Source: Limnephilus marmoratus (taxonomy: Eukaryota; Arthropoda; Insecta; Trichoptera; Limnephilidae). From it: DNA of 64,000 nt. Below the pieces are notes generated by a model, which was given only the letters and a program-made list of their open reading frames with translations, did no database searches and was not told where the DNA came from. This document shows, in pieces, positions 41,111 to 51,785 of the stretch. The stretch is from the NCBI GenBank assembly GCA_917880885.1, contig OU862934.1, positions 28,070,734 through 28,134,733 of the forward strand. The letters run 5' to 3'. Each line of letters opens with the position of its first letter. The stretch's first letter is position 1. Made by a program: the position numbers and the translations under genes.

Positions 41111-41732
41111 AAGCTCGCGTGCCACCAATTGTTTTATATAAATTTCATAATGCCAGAGCTCACCAGTGGTTTTATTCAAACCTTGTCCTGTCAATAACGA
41201 ACACAAAAAAAAATCCAATTTAAAGCAGTCGTTCGGAAGTTATGCGCGTACAAACATTTCGGCGATTCATTTTTATTTATACAGATTATTACTATGGATA
41301 GCACGCCACTGTAATTAGATTAAGTTGCGAGAATCGAGTAAGGGCCTCAGACTTGGAGGTTATGTTGTGTCGTATCTGCCAAACCGGTTTTACTGGCAGT
41401 TAATTCCTAATATTATTATAGGTACATAAATTTGCTGTATTAAAACGGAAGGAAGCCTGTGGTAAGATAATAAAAGCATACGAACATTGTTTTATGCAGT
41501 ACTGCTGTTTTCATACCGCGACAAAATACCCCCGACAAAATATCCGCGACAAAATATCCTACGGACAAAACGGTTCCATGACAGTTCATCCTGCGACAAT
41601 TTATCCGGCGACAGTTCATCCTGCCGACAGTTCATCCCGCCGACAATTCATCCGGCGACAATTCATCCTGCCTGATCATTTAGAAGATTTTTTCTTCAAG
41701 TAAGTATGCAAAGAGGATATACGGCCGTACAA

Positions 41733-41797
41733 CCTAACCTAACCTAACCTAACCTAACCTGACCTAACCTAACCTAACCTAATCTAACCTAACCTAG
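41733..41797. repeat. interstitial (CCTAA)n array
   Basis: About twelve CCTAA units with a few changed bases (CCTGA, CTAAT). TTAGG/CCTAA is the insect telomere pentamer. Here it lies in the loop of the palindrome. Confidence 0.8.
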
Positions 41798-41945
41798 ACG
41801 TGTTTGGTGACTAGATCTGAATAGCCAGGAAGATACGTTTTCCACATCTCCTTCCCCTCGCCACTACCTTCAGCATCACACCATACCAAAATTGGGGATG
41901 CCATTGGAACTCACTGGCTCGAGACGGTTGGGACTCTTGTGTTTT
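41797..41945 (+). mobile_element. S1 SINE 3' fragment
   Basis: GTGTTTGGTGACTAGATCTG to CGAGACGGTTGGGACTCTTG, starting directly after the CCTAA array. Confidence 0.65.
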
Positions 41946-42215
41946 TATTTTAAATCAGTCAATTCATCCTAAAAAGATGGTGTTAATTTCAGATAAAAAG
42001 TTATATTAGATGCAAGTAGGAGTCTTTACCGTTCTTTGCTAAGCCGACTGCACGTATAAGTATGTCGTATTTTGTTATTCACGCATGCTTCTTCGGAGAG
42101 TCGAAATTATTGTTAGTAAAAATATTTTTACAGCGGATTTCCACTCAAGATGCCTTCAGATATAAGTATATCGATTTTGGTTGTACGGCCGTATATCCTC
42201 TTTGCATACTTACTT

Positions 42216-42912
42216 AATAAAAATCTGAGTGATGAATACTTGGAGCAGGTGGATGAGTTTGTGTATCTGGGTAGTATGTTTACGAGAGATGGGAAGGCTG
42301 AAAGAGATATTGAAAGAAGGGTGAATGCCGGTAACTCCATTAATGGTGGACTGAATGCCGTTGGCGCTAATAAAAATCTGTCAAAAAAAGCGAAGCTAGC
42401 AGTCCACAATGGAGTCCTGGTACCTACCCTGATGTATGGCAGTGAGGCATGGAACTGGCAAAGGAAGGATGAAAGTAAACTGAATGCTGTTGAAATGAGA
42501 TCCCTGAGACGTATGTGTGGTAAAACAATGTATGATCGTGTGAGAAATGTGGATATCCGCAAAGAATGTAAGGCTGATGTAAGCATAATGAGTAAGATTA
42601 AGAAAGGGACCCTCAGATGGTTTGGGCATGTAGAGCGAATGAACGAAGGAAGTAGTGTAAGAAGAATATACGACGCGAATGTGAATGGTAGAAGAAGTCG
42701 GGGACGCCCGAGGAAGACATGGCACGATCAAGTGAATCAGATACTTGAGTCGGGTCATGTCAAAAGCCAGAATAATAGAAGAGAATGTATGAGACGATGT
42801 ATGAATGTGAGTGAGGCAAAGAGTGTGTGCCAAGACCGAGTTGTTTGGCGGTCCGTCCTCTCTGCCTACCCCTGCGGGGAAACGGCGTGATGGTTAGTTA
42901 GTTAGTTAGTCT
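42216..42912 (+). pseudogene. LINE ORF2 C-terminus with (TTAG)n tail, copy 2
   Basis: Open from before 42230 to the stop at 42890: LEQVDEFVYLGSMFTRDGKA, ERDIERRVNAGNSINGGLNA, LVPTLMYGSEAWNWQRKDES, MRSLRRMCGKTMYDRVRNVD, GTLRWFGHVERM, GRRSRGRPRKTWHDQVNQIL, WRSVLSAYPCGETA. The tail is GATGGTTAGTTAGTTAGTTA G. No stop or shift over about 220 codons, so young, but 5'-truncated (no RT core). It inserted into the right arm of the palindrome, deleting or replacing about 14 bp. Confidence 0.85.
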
Positions 42913-43271
42913 AAATGATCAGGCAGGATGAATTGTCGCCGGATGAATTGTCGGCGGGATGAACTGTCGGCAGGATGAACTGTCGGCAGGATGAACTGTC
43001 GGCCGGATGAACTGTCGCAGGATGAACTGTCGGCCGGATGAACTGTCGGCAGGATGAACTGTCGGCCGGATGAACTGTCGCAGGATGAACTGTCGGCGGG
43101 ATGAACTGTCGGCAGGATGAACTGTCGGCAGGATGAACTGTCGGCCGGATGAACTGTCGCAGGATGAACTGTCGCCGGATGAATTGTCGGGTCACCGGAC
43201 AAAACATCCTCCAACCAAATATCTACTAAAACCTAACCTAACCTAACCTTATTTTACATTTAACTATTTTT

Positions 43272-43945
43272 GAAGTGAAACTTCTTTACGCACGCTCGAC
43301 TTGGGGGGTAAGCTGGTGAATGCGTTTCGAAAGTTTTTTTTTTTTTTTTTACAGTGAATACCGCACAAGAATCTCAACTGCTCCCGTCTGGAGCCAGTGA
43401 GACTATGGCATCCCCAATTGGGGTATGTTGTGAGGCTGAAGGTAGTGGGGAGGGGAAGGAGGTGGGGAAGGGGAAGGTTGGGAAGTACCTGGCTATTCAG
43501 ATCTGGTCACCAAACACGGCTAAAGCCATTTTCAAGCAACGTTTCAATTCTGAATGGTGGTCTTACACCAGGACGATACTGATAGTATCTTCCACTCTAA
43601 GTAACGGTGATGTGTTGCGAAAATTGTAATGCGAACGGTAATCGATGCGAACGGTGATCGATGGCGAGGCGAACGGTCGGGCCTTTACGCAAGCTTTACT
43701 TGGGGAGTGATAAGGATAAGGGTGGTCACCCCAAGGTCGTGGGCCACTCCAAGGTCGTAGGTCACCCGATGATCATAATTAACCCCATGGTCATATTTCA
43801 CCCCAATGTCATATGTCACCCTTAGGCCCTTAGGTCATAGGTCACCCCTTTCGCTACGTTTGGTAACTTAGAAGGGATACCTGGGTTCATTGGGCGAGGT
43901 TTGTTTTGTAGTTTTACTTCAGTCGTGTGGTCTAAAGCACACTCG
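43272..43945 (+). mobile_element. H-family long subtype, interrupted by S1
   Basis: GAAGTGAAACTTCTTTACGC at the start; TTTTACTTCAGTCGTGTGGT then CTAAAGCACACTCG at the end. Short repeats GATGCGAACGGTRATCGATG and GGTCATAGGTCACCCC fill the middle. An S1 copy interrupts it. Confidence 0.6.
43334..43601 (-). mobile_element. S1 SINE, 5'-truncated
   Basis: Reverse copy: poly-T, then GTGAATACCGCACAAGAATC, to AGTATCTTCCACTCTAA. The tRNA-like head is absent. Confidence 0.8.
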
Positions 43946-44032
43946 TTTTTTTTAATAATAGATTTTAGTCTTTACAGGATGTCTGTGTTATTTTTGTCCT
44001 ATTGTACTATTTTTAAACAATAATTTGTTGTT

Positions 44033-44305
44033 TTAGTTATTTGTTTTTGGGGTGTTATGCCGTGTTGCGCTACCTCCTTCTTTAGCCAACGTTTCGGACA
44101 GCGTTGCAGTGTCCATCATCAAGGGCAGATCCGGCAGATGTGTGAGGTAGCACAACACGGCATAACACCCCAAAAACAAATAACGAAAATACTTTTGGCC
44201 GTAAAAATCCATCATCAGGGCAGATCCGGTAGATGTGTGAGGTAGCGCAACACGGCATAACACCCCAAACACAAATAACGAAAATACTTTTGGCCGTAAA
44301 AATCT
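44033..44305. mobile_element. Penelope-like element terminal repeat pieces
   Basis: GGGGTGTTATGCCGTGTTGC and the hammerhead-like block (minus) at 44083-44124 are followed by two direct copies of GAGGTAGCRCAACACGGCAT ... CTTTTGGCCGTAAAAATC. The same sequences flank the Penelope RT fragment at 61371-61985. Here the core reads CTTGATGA, an extra T that should break the ribozyme. Confidence 0.65.
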
Positions 44306-44365
44306 AAAAAAAATAATTTGTTGTATTTGATGACTGTATTATTGTTGTCCCATTTTTTTGTTATG

Positions 44366-44890
44366 TTAAGTTTTAGTAGATATTTTGATGGGGGTTGTTT
44401 TGTCCGTAGTATATTTTGTCGGAGAATATTTTATCGGTGGATATTTTGTCGTAGGATATTTTGTCGTAGGATATTTTGCGTAGGATATTTTGTCGGGGAT
44501 ATTTTGTCGGGGATGACAACGACTATATAAGTCGGATGGTATTTTGTCGTAGGATATTTTGTCGTAGGATATTTTGCGTAGGATATTTTGTCGGGGATAT
44601 TTTGTCGGGGATGACAACGACTATATAAGTCGGATGGTATTTTGTCGTAGGATATTTTGTCGAGGGATGACAACGACTATATAAGTCGGGGGGTATTTTG
44701 TCGTAGGATATTTTGTCGGGGGGTGACAACGACTATATAAGTCGGTGAATATTTTGTCGTAGGATATTTTATCGTAGAATATTTTGTCGGGGATATTTAG
44801 TCGCGGGATGAAAACGACGATATAGTCGGAGGATATTTGTCGGCGATATTTTGAAGCGGAATGAAATGAAATGGAGTGACCAAATACTCC
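44366..44890. repeat. GGATATTTTGTCG tandem array with higher-order units
   Basis: About 25 units of GGATATTTTGTCG with G/C-rich joints. Superposed on this, GATGACAACGACTATATAAG TCGG recurs five times (about 44513, 44608, 44665, 44724 and, diverged, 44808). Complement of the CGACAAAATATCC units near 41.5 kb. Confidence 0.85.
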
Positions 44891-45009
44891 AATTTCACCC
44901 TTTTTATCGAACCAAATGTGTCGACTATATAATAAGATAGGGTGTGCTGAAGTAGACCTAATATATATTTATATATATGGATTTAGAAATTAAAAATATG
45001 AATTTATTT

Positions 45010-45480
45010 TTAGGCCCTGAGGAAAAACATTTCTCGAGGCCTATGTTAGCTTTGGGGATGCCGTGTGAAGGGTATTTTAATGGAAAAGAAGGAGAGGAAG
45101 TTCTCGGAAGGAAAAAGGTACGAGGTCTGTGTCCAGGAGTGCAGACTTTTTAATCCATCTCTCCCACTGCGGTGCAAAGAGACGGTCGAAAGAGTCAGGC
45201 GGGAGAGATCAAAAGGTCTATCTCACCCAGTTTTTCAAGCATGAAGTAAGCGGGCAAATGCATCCGCTGCCAAGACCCTGAGGTTTAGGTTAGGTCTCCC
45301 TCAACCAGTCTCTCCCGATCCGGCCCGCCATACAGTAGGTGGGCAGACACATCGGCCGCCAAGACCTTGACAAGCCTCACCCCATGAACCAGGGCACTCT
45401 TTCCAAGTCACCCAACGTAACGAAGCAATTGGGTGTGTCCTATGGCAGAGATGTTGGTTATCCAATATATGGTTCCCCTG
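45010..45480 (-). mobile_element. S2 repeat, long form with internal duplication
   Basis: TTAGGCCCTGAGGAAAAACA to ATATGGTTCCCC. The GCCAAGACC...CTCACC segment is present twice (about 45270 and 45360), so part was duplicated. The palindrome is degraded. Confidence 0.7.
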
Positions 45481-46170
45481 AAAAACTGTTATCTTAATGA
45501 ACGGATTGCAATCAGGGTACAAGCGTCGGGTGGGTATGCTGTTCTTGTTCTACCGGTATTTTAACGGAAGATGCATAATCTGGAAACACGCGCTCAACAT
45601 TTGAACACAGTTATCATTTATCACGTAAAAACGGTTAGTTTCTAGTTTCTAGGACTTATTCTATTGGATTCAACAGCTCGGCATTTGGTTGTTATAATAC
45701 ATGAATCACCGTAATACAAAAGTGCCATTTCTTATCTCAAATAATAGACAATACGGGCCGACAGTGATATAATACCGTTACTACAGGCGGTAGGTACTAG
45801 ACCAGCACCTTCTATAGGCAATTCATGAACAAAAACTAGGTTAATTTGTCCATTTAACGTTTAGATATTTCTGTAACTGTAACTGTATATATGCTAAAAG
45901 GCGTTTTGTTTCATAACAATACTTTTACAGTGTAGCGTTTAGTTGGTTCATTATCAAAGACAATAGAAATGACTGGCTTTTTGGCTTTTTTTTTTAAAGA
46001 AAGACAAACATTCCCGGGTTACGAATAACCTGACTATGTTTAAAAATCTCGTACTATCCCCACAGTTAAACAAAATTGTTGCTCGTGTCGTGATGGAGGA
46101 CAGCCGAGGAATCGTACGCGACGCCCGGGTGGAACCCAAACGCGATGTCAACTCAGTCATTTACCCAACC
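45481..46170. other. no recognised feature
   Basis: Lower repeat content than its surroundings. A minus-strand open stretch (45954-46160) has no known motif. Possibly unique sequence. Confidence 0.4.
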
Positions 46171-46403
46171 GGTCATTTTTGAAGTGAAAACTTCTGTAGC
46201 ACCGTTGTGATTTTAAACTCGATGAAACGAAAAATAGCGACAGTAGAAAGAAACAAACACACACATCTTTAGGATTTACCTGCGAGAGAATGAGATAGAA
46301 TAAATGGTGTCCTCTTTGTGCGGTGCTTCGTAGCTTCCCCCCCACTCTTGTCTACTTTAGAGTTTTCTGAAGGTTTCACTTCTACCGAGTGCGAACTGCA
46401 CAC
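46171..46403 (+). mobile_element. H-family Helentron-like element
   Basis: TTTTGAAGTGAAAACTTCTG to CCGAGTGCGAACTGCACAC then T-run. Both T-rich flanks retained. Confidence 0.6.
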
Positions 46404-46469
46404 ATTTTTTTAAATGTAAAATTTCGTGGTTATTTGGATTTTCTGCCTGAAGAAAATTTGAAAAATTAA

Positions 46470-46768
46470 TTAATTTATCTGTGTTATTTCACAACGTATT
46501 TTTTAAAAATGATAGTATTTTGTTAATAATATTCTTTCAAAATGTTACAGTGTGTAATACACTCATTATCGTCCTGGTGTAAGACCACCATTCAGAATTG
46601 AAAAGTTGCTTGAAATGGCTTTAGCCATGTGTAGTAACCAGATCTGAATGGCCAGGTACTTCCCCATTTATCTTCCCCATCTCCTTCCCTTCCACTATCT
46701 TTAACCTCACAACATACCCAAATTGGGGATGCCATAGTCTCACTAGCTCTAGACGGGAGCAGAAAAAC
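46470..46768 (+). mobile_element. S1 SINE, headless
   Basis: From TAATTTATCTGTGTTATTTC to AGCTCTAGACGGGAGCAG. No A or B box. Confidence 0.7.
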
Positions 46769-47421
46769 ATTTTACATATAGACGTAATGAGAATTGGTCG
46801 AGTTAAAACGGGACTATGCTACGGTCAGTCAATTACACAGTGTTTTTCCCAACAAGCATTAAATGCGTCTATAATTTCAACTTACATACTTCATTATAAA
46901 GCAGCTTATAAATATATAGCAGCATATTTTTTGTTCTAACTTATTTACAAATAGCTTTTCATGTTGTAAACACTTCCCTAATTAAGTCATAACATAATCA
47001 AAGCAAGTAGTGTGCATTACAGCAAAAGCCAGTAAAAAGTAAATAAGTGCAACATGCGACAGTTAAGTTTAAATTTAGTTAAGTCACTTCTGTATGTTAA
47101 CTATAAACGTCGTTAAACTCGCCGCTATAACTAGGTCACAAACACAGCTTGCGTCAGCTGTTTTTGCCATAGTGTAAAACTGTTACGATAAAAGAGCTAT
47201 GAAGAATTTGTTCGTTATAATTTTTATAGGTTACTTGACTTAGACATTTTTTAATTCTCTTAGTAAAAATTTTATGCCATTTTTTTAAAGTTTTTTTTCT
47301 TCTTTTTTTGTTATGTGAATTCCGCTCAAGAATCAATCAAATAAATGGAATGGCAAATAACTGGAAAGGATTCACAGCAATAACATGATAACTTGCAAAA
47401 GGGTATTTAAAATTATTTAAT
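46769..47421. other. no recognised feature
   Basis: AT-rich; a minus-strand open stretch (47154-47336) with many K/R/N shows no motif. Confidence 0.35.
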
Positions 47422-47700
47422 GCTAGCTGGGATACCCGCCTTCGCTCAGGACAATCCTCTAGATTCTCTAGAACTTTCCGGAACCTTCCTAGACTCACCG
47501 ACGCACTCCGCCACTGAAAAATCTAGAACTTTCTCCTTCCATAACTTCCTAGAGCATAAGCGAACCTTCCAGAACGTTTTGGAACCTTCCAGAACTTTCT
47601 ACCTCTTTGTAGAACCTTCTAGAACTTTCCGGAAGACTGTTCTTGAAATTTCAAGGGGGCAAAACTTCCAGCCCTTATATCTTCAAAAGCACGCCCTTTA
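47422..47700 (+). promoter_or_regulatory. dense heat-shock-element array in a dispersed repeat
   Basis: Four clusters of alternating nGAAn/nTTCn pentamers with exact 2-base spacing. 47471-47488: GAActTTCcgGAAccTTC. 47526-47533: two units. 47562-47599: eight units, one imperfect (TTT). 47612-47634: five perfect units. This is the consensus bound by HSF trimers (three or more pentamers). It can also be seen as a 10-bp minisatellite of TTCYRGAACY. It begins with GCTAGCTGGGATACCCGCCT, the dispersed-repeat end seen elsewhere. Binding is inferred, not shown. Confidence 0.65.
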
Positions 47701-48034
47701 TGCAAAAACGGAAGAGATCTACTACACCATATAACTCCCTTGATCGTACTGGGACTCGTTTTCGAGTTTTAGCGTCATGCACACTTTCATACACTTTCTT
47801 TTATAATATATTTTGATTAGTTATGGCATATTTTTTAAGGTTCTTAAATTACACGCGAATATGTCTACATCATTAAAATTCTTATATTGCATGCACTGAA
47901 TATAAAAGCATTTTGTCTGAGATTGGTAGAACATTTTTGAAGATGTATTTTCTCTAGTTCTAACTCCTGGGAAAATTAATCTTAGACAAAAGAGGCGAAT
48001 AATCAATAAAGCCATTGATAATTTTATGAAGATA
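47701..48034. other. unassigned sequence
   Basis: No ORF motif or repeat end seen up to the TA target of the next element. Confidence 0.35.
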
Positions 48035-48036
48035 TA

Positions 48037-48808
48037 CAGGGTGCAGCAGCATAACTTCCTTTTTTCAAAACTTAATCAAATCCATTGTATGAGTCAGATT
48101 TTTTTAATTTCTTTTTTATAATGTAGGCACATACCTAAAGTTTTGTTTTACTTAGTTTTGAAGATCAAATCATTTAGGTGACGTCCCCCATTTTCCATAC
48201 ACTGAGTAAACCGATTTCTGGCGTTTATCATGACTCTTGCCAGCATATCAGGCGTTATCCTGGCAAATTCTTTCTGGAAGTTGTCTTCAAATCTTGTAGG
48301 GTCCTTGGAAGGTTCACATAAATACGGGATTTCAAAAAACCCATTAAAAAAATCACAAGGGGACAAATCGGGAGAGCAGGCCGGCCACTCCAAGTCGCCC
48401 CTAATTGAGACGAGGTGCTATGGGAAGTGTTCCCTCAAAACAGTCATCAATGCTCGGTGATCTAATGGGAAAAGGGACTCCAGTACTTATTCTTGTCGCA
48501 CTTGCAGTTTGTATGAATGTAGTGACCCATATAACAATTGATTTCCAGTCCGGGACAGAGGCTAAATTAAAGCGATTCCGAAAGGAGCGCTGGGTTGCGA
48601 TCACAGAACATCCGTTCAAAAAGTTCGCCTCATCGGCAAACATACGTTCCTCACTATTCCAACGCACGATGGCAACTAAACAGTATCTGGAATTCTGGAC
48701 AAAACTTTAAATTTCCGCCTCTCGAACGAGAAAATTAGCGCTCCGCTACGACATCAACCGACTGAATGGAGCGCTTTTAAAAAAAGGAAGTTATTCTGCC
48801 GCACCCTG
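48037..48808 (-). mobile_element. mariner/Tc1-like element, 772 bp, with transposase remains
   Basis: TA duplication at 48035-48036 and 48809-48810. Inverted ends CAGGGTGCAGCAGCATAACT and CAGGGTGCGGCAGAATAACT, continuing TCCTTTTTT. On the minus strand: RWNSEERMFADEANFLNGCS (catalytic DE...F region) and, in another frame, MEWPACSPDLSPCDFFNGFF (the W-P-x-x-SPDLSPxDFF block) with DMLARVMINARNRFTQCMEN GGRH at the C-terminus. N-terminal DNA-binding domains are deleted. Dead element. Confidence 0.85.
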
Positions 48809-48894
48809 TATTATATCTGCGGAGTCTCTTATAATTTTTACTGATTTAATTCCGTAAAGGTCCATCGAGCTGTAAAACGTCTCTCTCTCTCTCT

Positions 48895-49300
48895 CTCTGG
48901 TTTCAATCGCGGGATTGGTTTGCAGCAATTTCATCTATTCGTTTCTTCCACTCTTCCCTGTCTTGTGCGGCTCTTTTGAAGTCTGCATATGATGAGCAGC
49001 GCACGTCCAACAGCAGGTCCTCCAGGTACTCTCGGCGTGGGCGTCCTCTAGCGTTTGTCCCCTCGATCATACCCTCCATTATGGCATGCAAGAGGCCTTC
49101 TTGTCATATTACATGGCCGATCCATCTTGCACGCCTTTCGGACAAGGTCCTGAGCAGGTGCCTTCCTCCTTCGATTCTTTGAAGAACCTCATCATTTGTA
49201 ATGTGGTCTCTCCAGGAAATTCCTAATAGTCTTCTATAGGACCACATCTCAAAAGCCTCTAGTAAAACGTCATGGTAACCAATATTAAACTTGAAATTTA
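48895..49300 (-). pseudogene. RTE-like LINE C-terminus
   Basis: Minus strand: SYRRLLGISWRDHITNDEVL, RIEGGRHLLRTLSERRARWI GHVI, then MEGMIEGTNARGRPRREYLE and DREEWKKRIDEIAANQSRD stop. Blocks W-R-D-x-x-x-N, R-x-x-W-I-G-H, G-R-P-R-x-x-Y-x-x-D are typical RTE/CR1 C-termini. A (CT)n run (48881-48898) lies at its 3' end. One stop near 49110. Confidence 0.75.
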
Positions 49301-49815
49301 AATGATGGACAAATTTTCTTTGAATGGCTTCAATGCGTTTAATGTAAATATTATATTGGGGATTCCATAGTTGATGATGAAAGTTGGAGAGGGGAAGGAG
49401 ATGGGGAAGTTATTGAGTAGTCCGGTCACCATTTTACACAGCGTCCTCTACGGTTATAATATAAGCGTATTATTAAAAAAAAAATCACGTGTGAATTTAG
49501 ATTTATGCATGTATCTAATTTTCTTTGATATAATAAACATATTGCTGAATTTCACCGTATTTGGTTATACATGCTTTATGCTTGAAACTGTTCCTGACGA
49601 AATCTAAACTTTTAATTTATTATACCGTACTACCTGTAATTATCATTTAAATAATTTAATTGAACACACCTTTTAAAGCCATGTTTTTATAACGGCCTCC
49701 GTGTTATGCCCGGTGCTCTCGAGGCTAGTGTTTCAAGCCAGGGTAGCAAGCTATTACTAGTAAGCTAGTAACACTGTCTAGCCACGTGTAGACTGAACTA
49801 GCTTTGTTTTTCTGC
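49301..49815. other. mostly unassigned, with S1 scrap
   Basis: 49365-49435 resembles the middle of S1 in reverse (TTGGGGATTCCATAG, GGGGAAGGAGATGGGGAAG). The rest, including a 78-codon open stretch, shows no motif. Confidence 0.4.
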
Positions 49816-49819
49816 TTAA

Positions 49820-50229
49820 GGGCCCGCAACCCGGATTTGTACCAATTGATTACATATTTCCCTTAAACACGGTAAGTTTTAAAGCTCTTAAAAAAAATGT
49901 TATTCTTGAAGATAATTAAATATCTAGACTTTGCCCGCGCCGAAACGCAAATTATATAAAATTCCCTCGATAGAAAAAAATCGCAAAGTATGCTCCAAAA
50001 ATTATTATTAACACGTTTGTTTCAGTTATTTTACAAGTTATATGCAAGTTATAATGCTGTTTAAGATAACGCCCGCGAGATTTTTGCTCTATTTTAAACG
50101 AGTCGTGTTTTATTAAACATTTTCGCAATTTTCGCATCGATTTTGTCGCTGTAAATGTTAGCGGTCTCCTCTAACATTCGTAATTTCGTATCTCTCCATC
50201 TTCTTCTTTTCGGGCCCGGTTGCAGAGCC
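49820..50229 (+). mobile_element. TTAA-family MITE, reference copy, 410 bp
   Basis: GGGCCCGCAACCCGGATTTG at the start and CGGGCCCGGTTGCAGAGCC at the end; inverted match over GCAACC and GGG. TTAA lies at 49816-49819 and 50230-50233. TTAA duplication suggests piggyBac or Kolobok mobilisation. Other copies: 7503-9497, 14446-15462 and 51786-52186. Confidence 0.75.
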
Positions 50230-50264
50230 TTAAAGCATCCTGTGTGGAACTTATTTAAAACATG

Positions 50265-50370
50265 GGTTTAGCCGAGTTTGATGACCAGATCCAAATAGCC
50301 AGGTACTTCTCCATGACCATCAGCCTGACAACGTACCCCATTTACAGATGTCACAATCTTACTGGCTCTA
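50265..50370 (+). mobile_element. S1 SINE 3' fragment
   Basis: TTTAGCCGAGTTTGATGACC to CTTACTGGCTCTAA, then directly S2. Confidence 0.6.
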
Positions 50371-50585
50371 ATTTGGGAAGCGGGTACCGCCGCCCCGGGA
50401 ACCGTTTATGGGGTATCAGACACCCCTGCCATAGATCATCCGAATTGTTTTTTTTGCTAAGTTCAATGAGAAGGGGAGGCCGGTTTCATGGGGTGACGTT
50501 TGTCTAGGTGTTGGCGGTGAATGCGTTTGCCCATCTACAGCATGGCCGGCCAGATCGGGAGAGACTTGTTGAGTGGGACTTAACC
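50371..50585 (+). mobile_element. S2 5' portion
   Basis: TTTGGGAAGCGGGTACCGCC to GATCGGGAGAGACTTGTTGA; 3' end absent. The next stretch, 50586-51189, is unassigned, apart from a 38-bp imperfect direct repeat ACTTACGTCGTTAAGATTC at 51032 and 51155. Confidence 0.65.
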
Positions 50586-51189
50586 TAGACCTCTGACTTA
50601 AGGCGGTACACAATCCTAATAATTTTTGTACGCTCAAAACTCACATCTTAATAATTTCCGGCGAATCCGTAACTATAATAACTTTTTATTTCCATGCCGC
50701 ACAAGAAATGCGAGTTATTTATATATTAGATTAATAAAAACAGTACCTTATCATTGATATATTTTACGTACAACGATTACAAAACTATAAAACCCGTTTT
50801 TCAACTATAAACTTAGCGGTAAGCACCAGATTTTATTTTTCTAGACGATGAATTAATAATTTCGGGAGGACAACATGGAGACACGTTTTAAATATTTGTA
50901 GCACGTTCTTCAGAAATAATTAAAGTGAACGCGGCAGAAAGGTCGAATCTCCAGCCCTGCTGGGGTGAATTCGACCGTGCGTTCGTAGAATACTCCGTGC
51001 CGCGGCGTATATTTGTTTACACGCTTTCTTCACTTACGTCGTTAAGATTCCCACATTATTTATCTTCTTCTTCTTTTCTTTGATACGGCAAATTCGACAG
51101 TAGGTCCGTCCAGTGCATGGGTCGCGAGTCGCAATTTGTATACACGGCTTCTTTACTTACGTCGTTAAGATTCTGAATATTTTTTAGGG

Positions 51190-51418
51190 TATATTGTCGT
51201 CTTAAGCTCGACTATCTCAACCCATCGCCTTGCACCGCTGCGGGAGGGTTGGATTAACACTCTGTCACTCCTGTGCACACTGATCCAGATTCCTACCACC
51301 TCTCAAAACTTTTTCCTTCCCAGAATTTCCCCTACTTCCTTTCTCTAAAAAGACCCTCCGAACAACATCTCTGAGGTAATTCTTTTCCTCATAGCCTCCT
51401 GTGTGGTGCTAATGTAAA
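51190..51418 (+). mobile_element. S2 3' portion
   Basis: CCTTGCACCGCTGCGGGAGG to CTGTGTGGTGCTAATGTAAA. A short S1 end (GTTGGGACTCTCATGCTGTA TTCAC) follows at 51430-51470. 51476-51785 is unassigned. Confidence 0.65.
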
Positions 51419-51785
51419 AAAAGTCGGTTGTCAGCAGTTGGGACTCTCATGCTGTATTCACATTTAAATTAAAATATGTATGCATACCTAGATACCTACA
51501 AGATTTAAGAGTATATCTATTTGTATAGAAGAAAAGTGTTCCTGCGTGGATTTTGTTTTTTAAACAAATCTACAGTTTTCTTCTGAGATTGATGGAATTT
51601 AAAAAACTTGAATTTCAAAACAAGAGGAAGGTCACAGTGTACAGCAGATTTCGGAAGATAATCATATGTTCCCGCCGCACCCAGCAGAATTTAGATACTT
51701 CTTGACGAAATTTTGCATACTGACGTTCCAAAATAAGAGAAAAATTTATTACTGTCTAAATCAGATTTCGAAAAACTCTGCAAGG

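Larger units (their letters stand above)
41500..43265. repeat. palindromic locus built of GACA...ATCC units
   Basis: Left arm units CGACAAAATATCC and then CGACAGTTCATCC or CGACAATTCATCC (41517-41670); right arm (42919-43190) about 17 units of GGATGAACTGTCG or GGATGAATTGTCG. Two blocks prove the inversion: 41698-41734 equals the complement of 42179-42215 over 37 bp, and 41652-41683 that of 42911-42942 over 32 bp. A LINE (42216-42912) sits inside the right arm. Both outer sides carry CCTAA repeats. Peptides read from it (repeats of VHPADSSSCRQFI) are artefacts. Confidence 0.8.

Noticed and set aside
41733..41797. Chromosome end (telomere)
   Set aside because: Only about twelve imperfect CCTAA units inside repeat DNA, with sequence on both sides.
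42906..43214. Two overlapping repetitive 'proteins' (VHPADSSSCRQFI repeats)
   Set aside because: Translation of the GGATGAACTGTC tandem array; open in several frames because the unit lacks stops.
44083..44124. Fourth active hammerhead
   Set aside because: An extra T in the CTGATGA core (CTTGATGA) should abolish activity; kept only as a decayed copy.
44366..44729. Repetitive frames rich in TKYP and DKIS
   Set aside because: Translation of the GGATATTTTGTCG array, not a gene.
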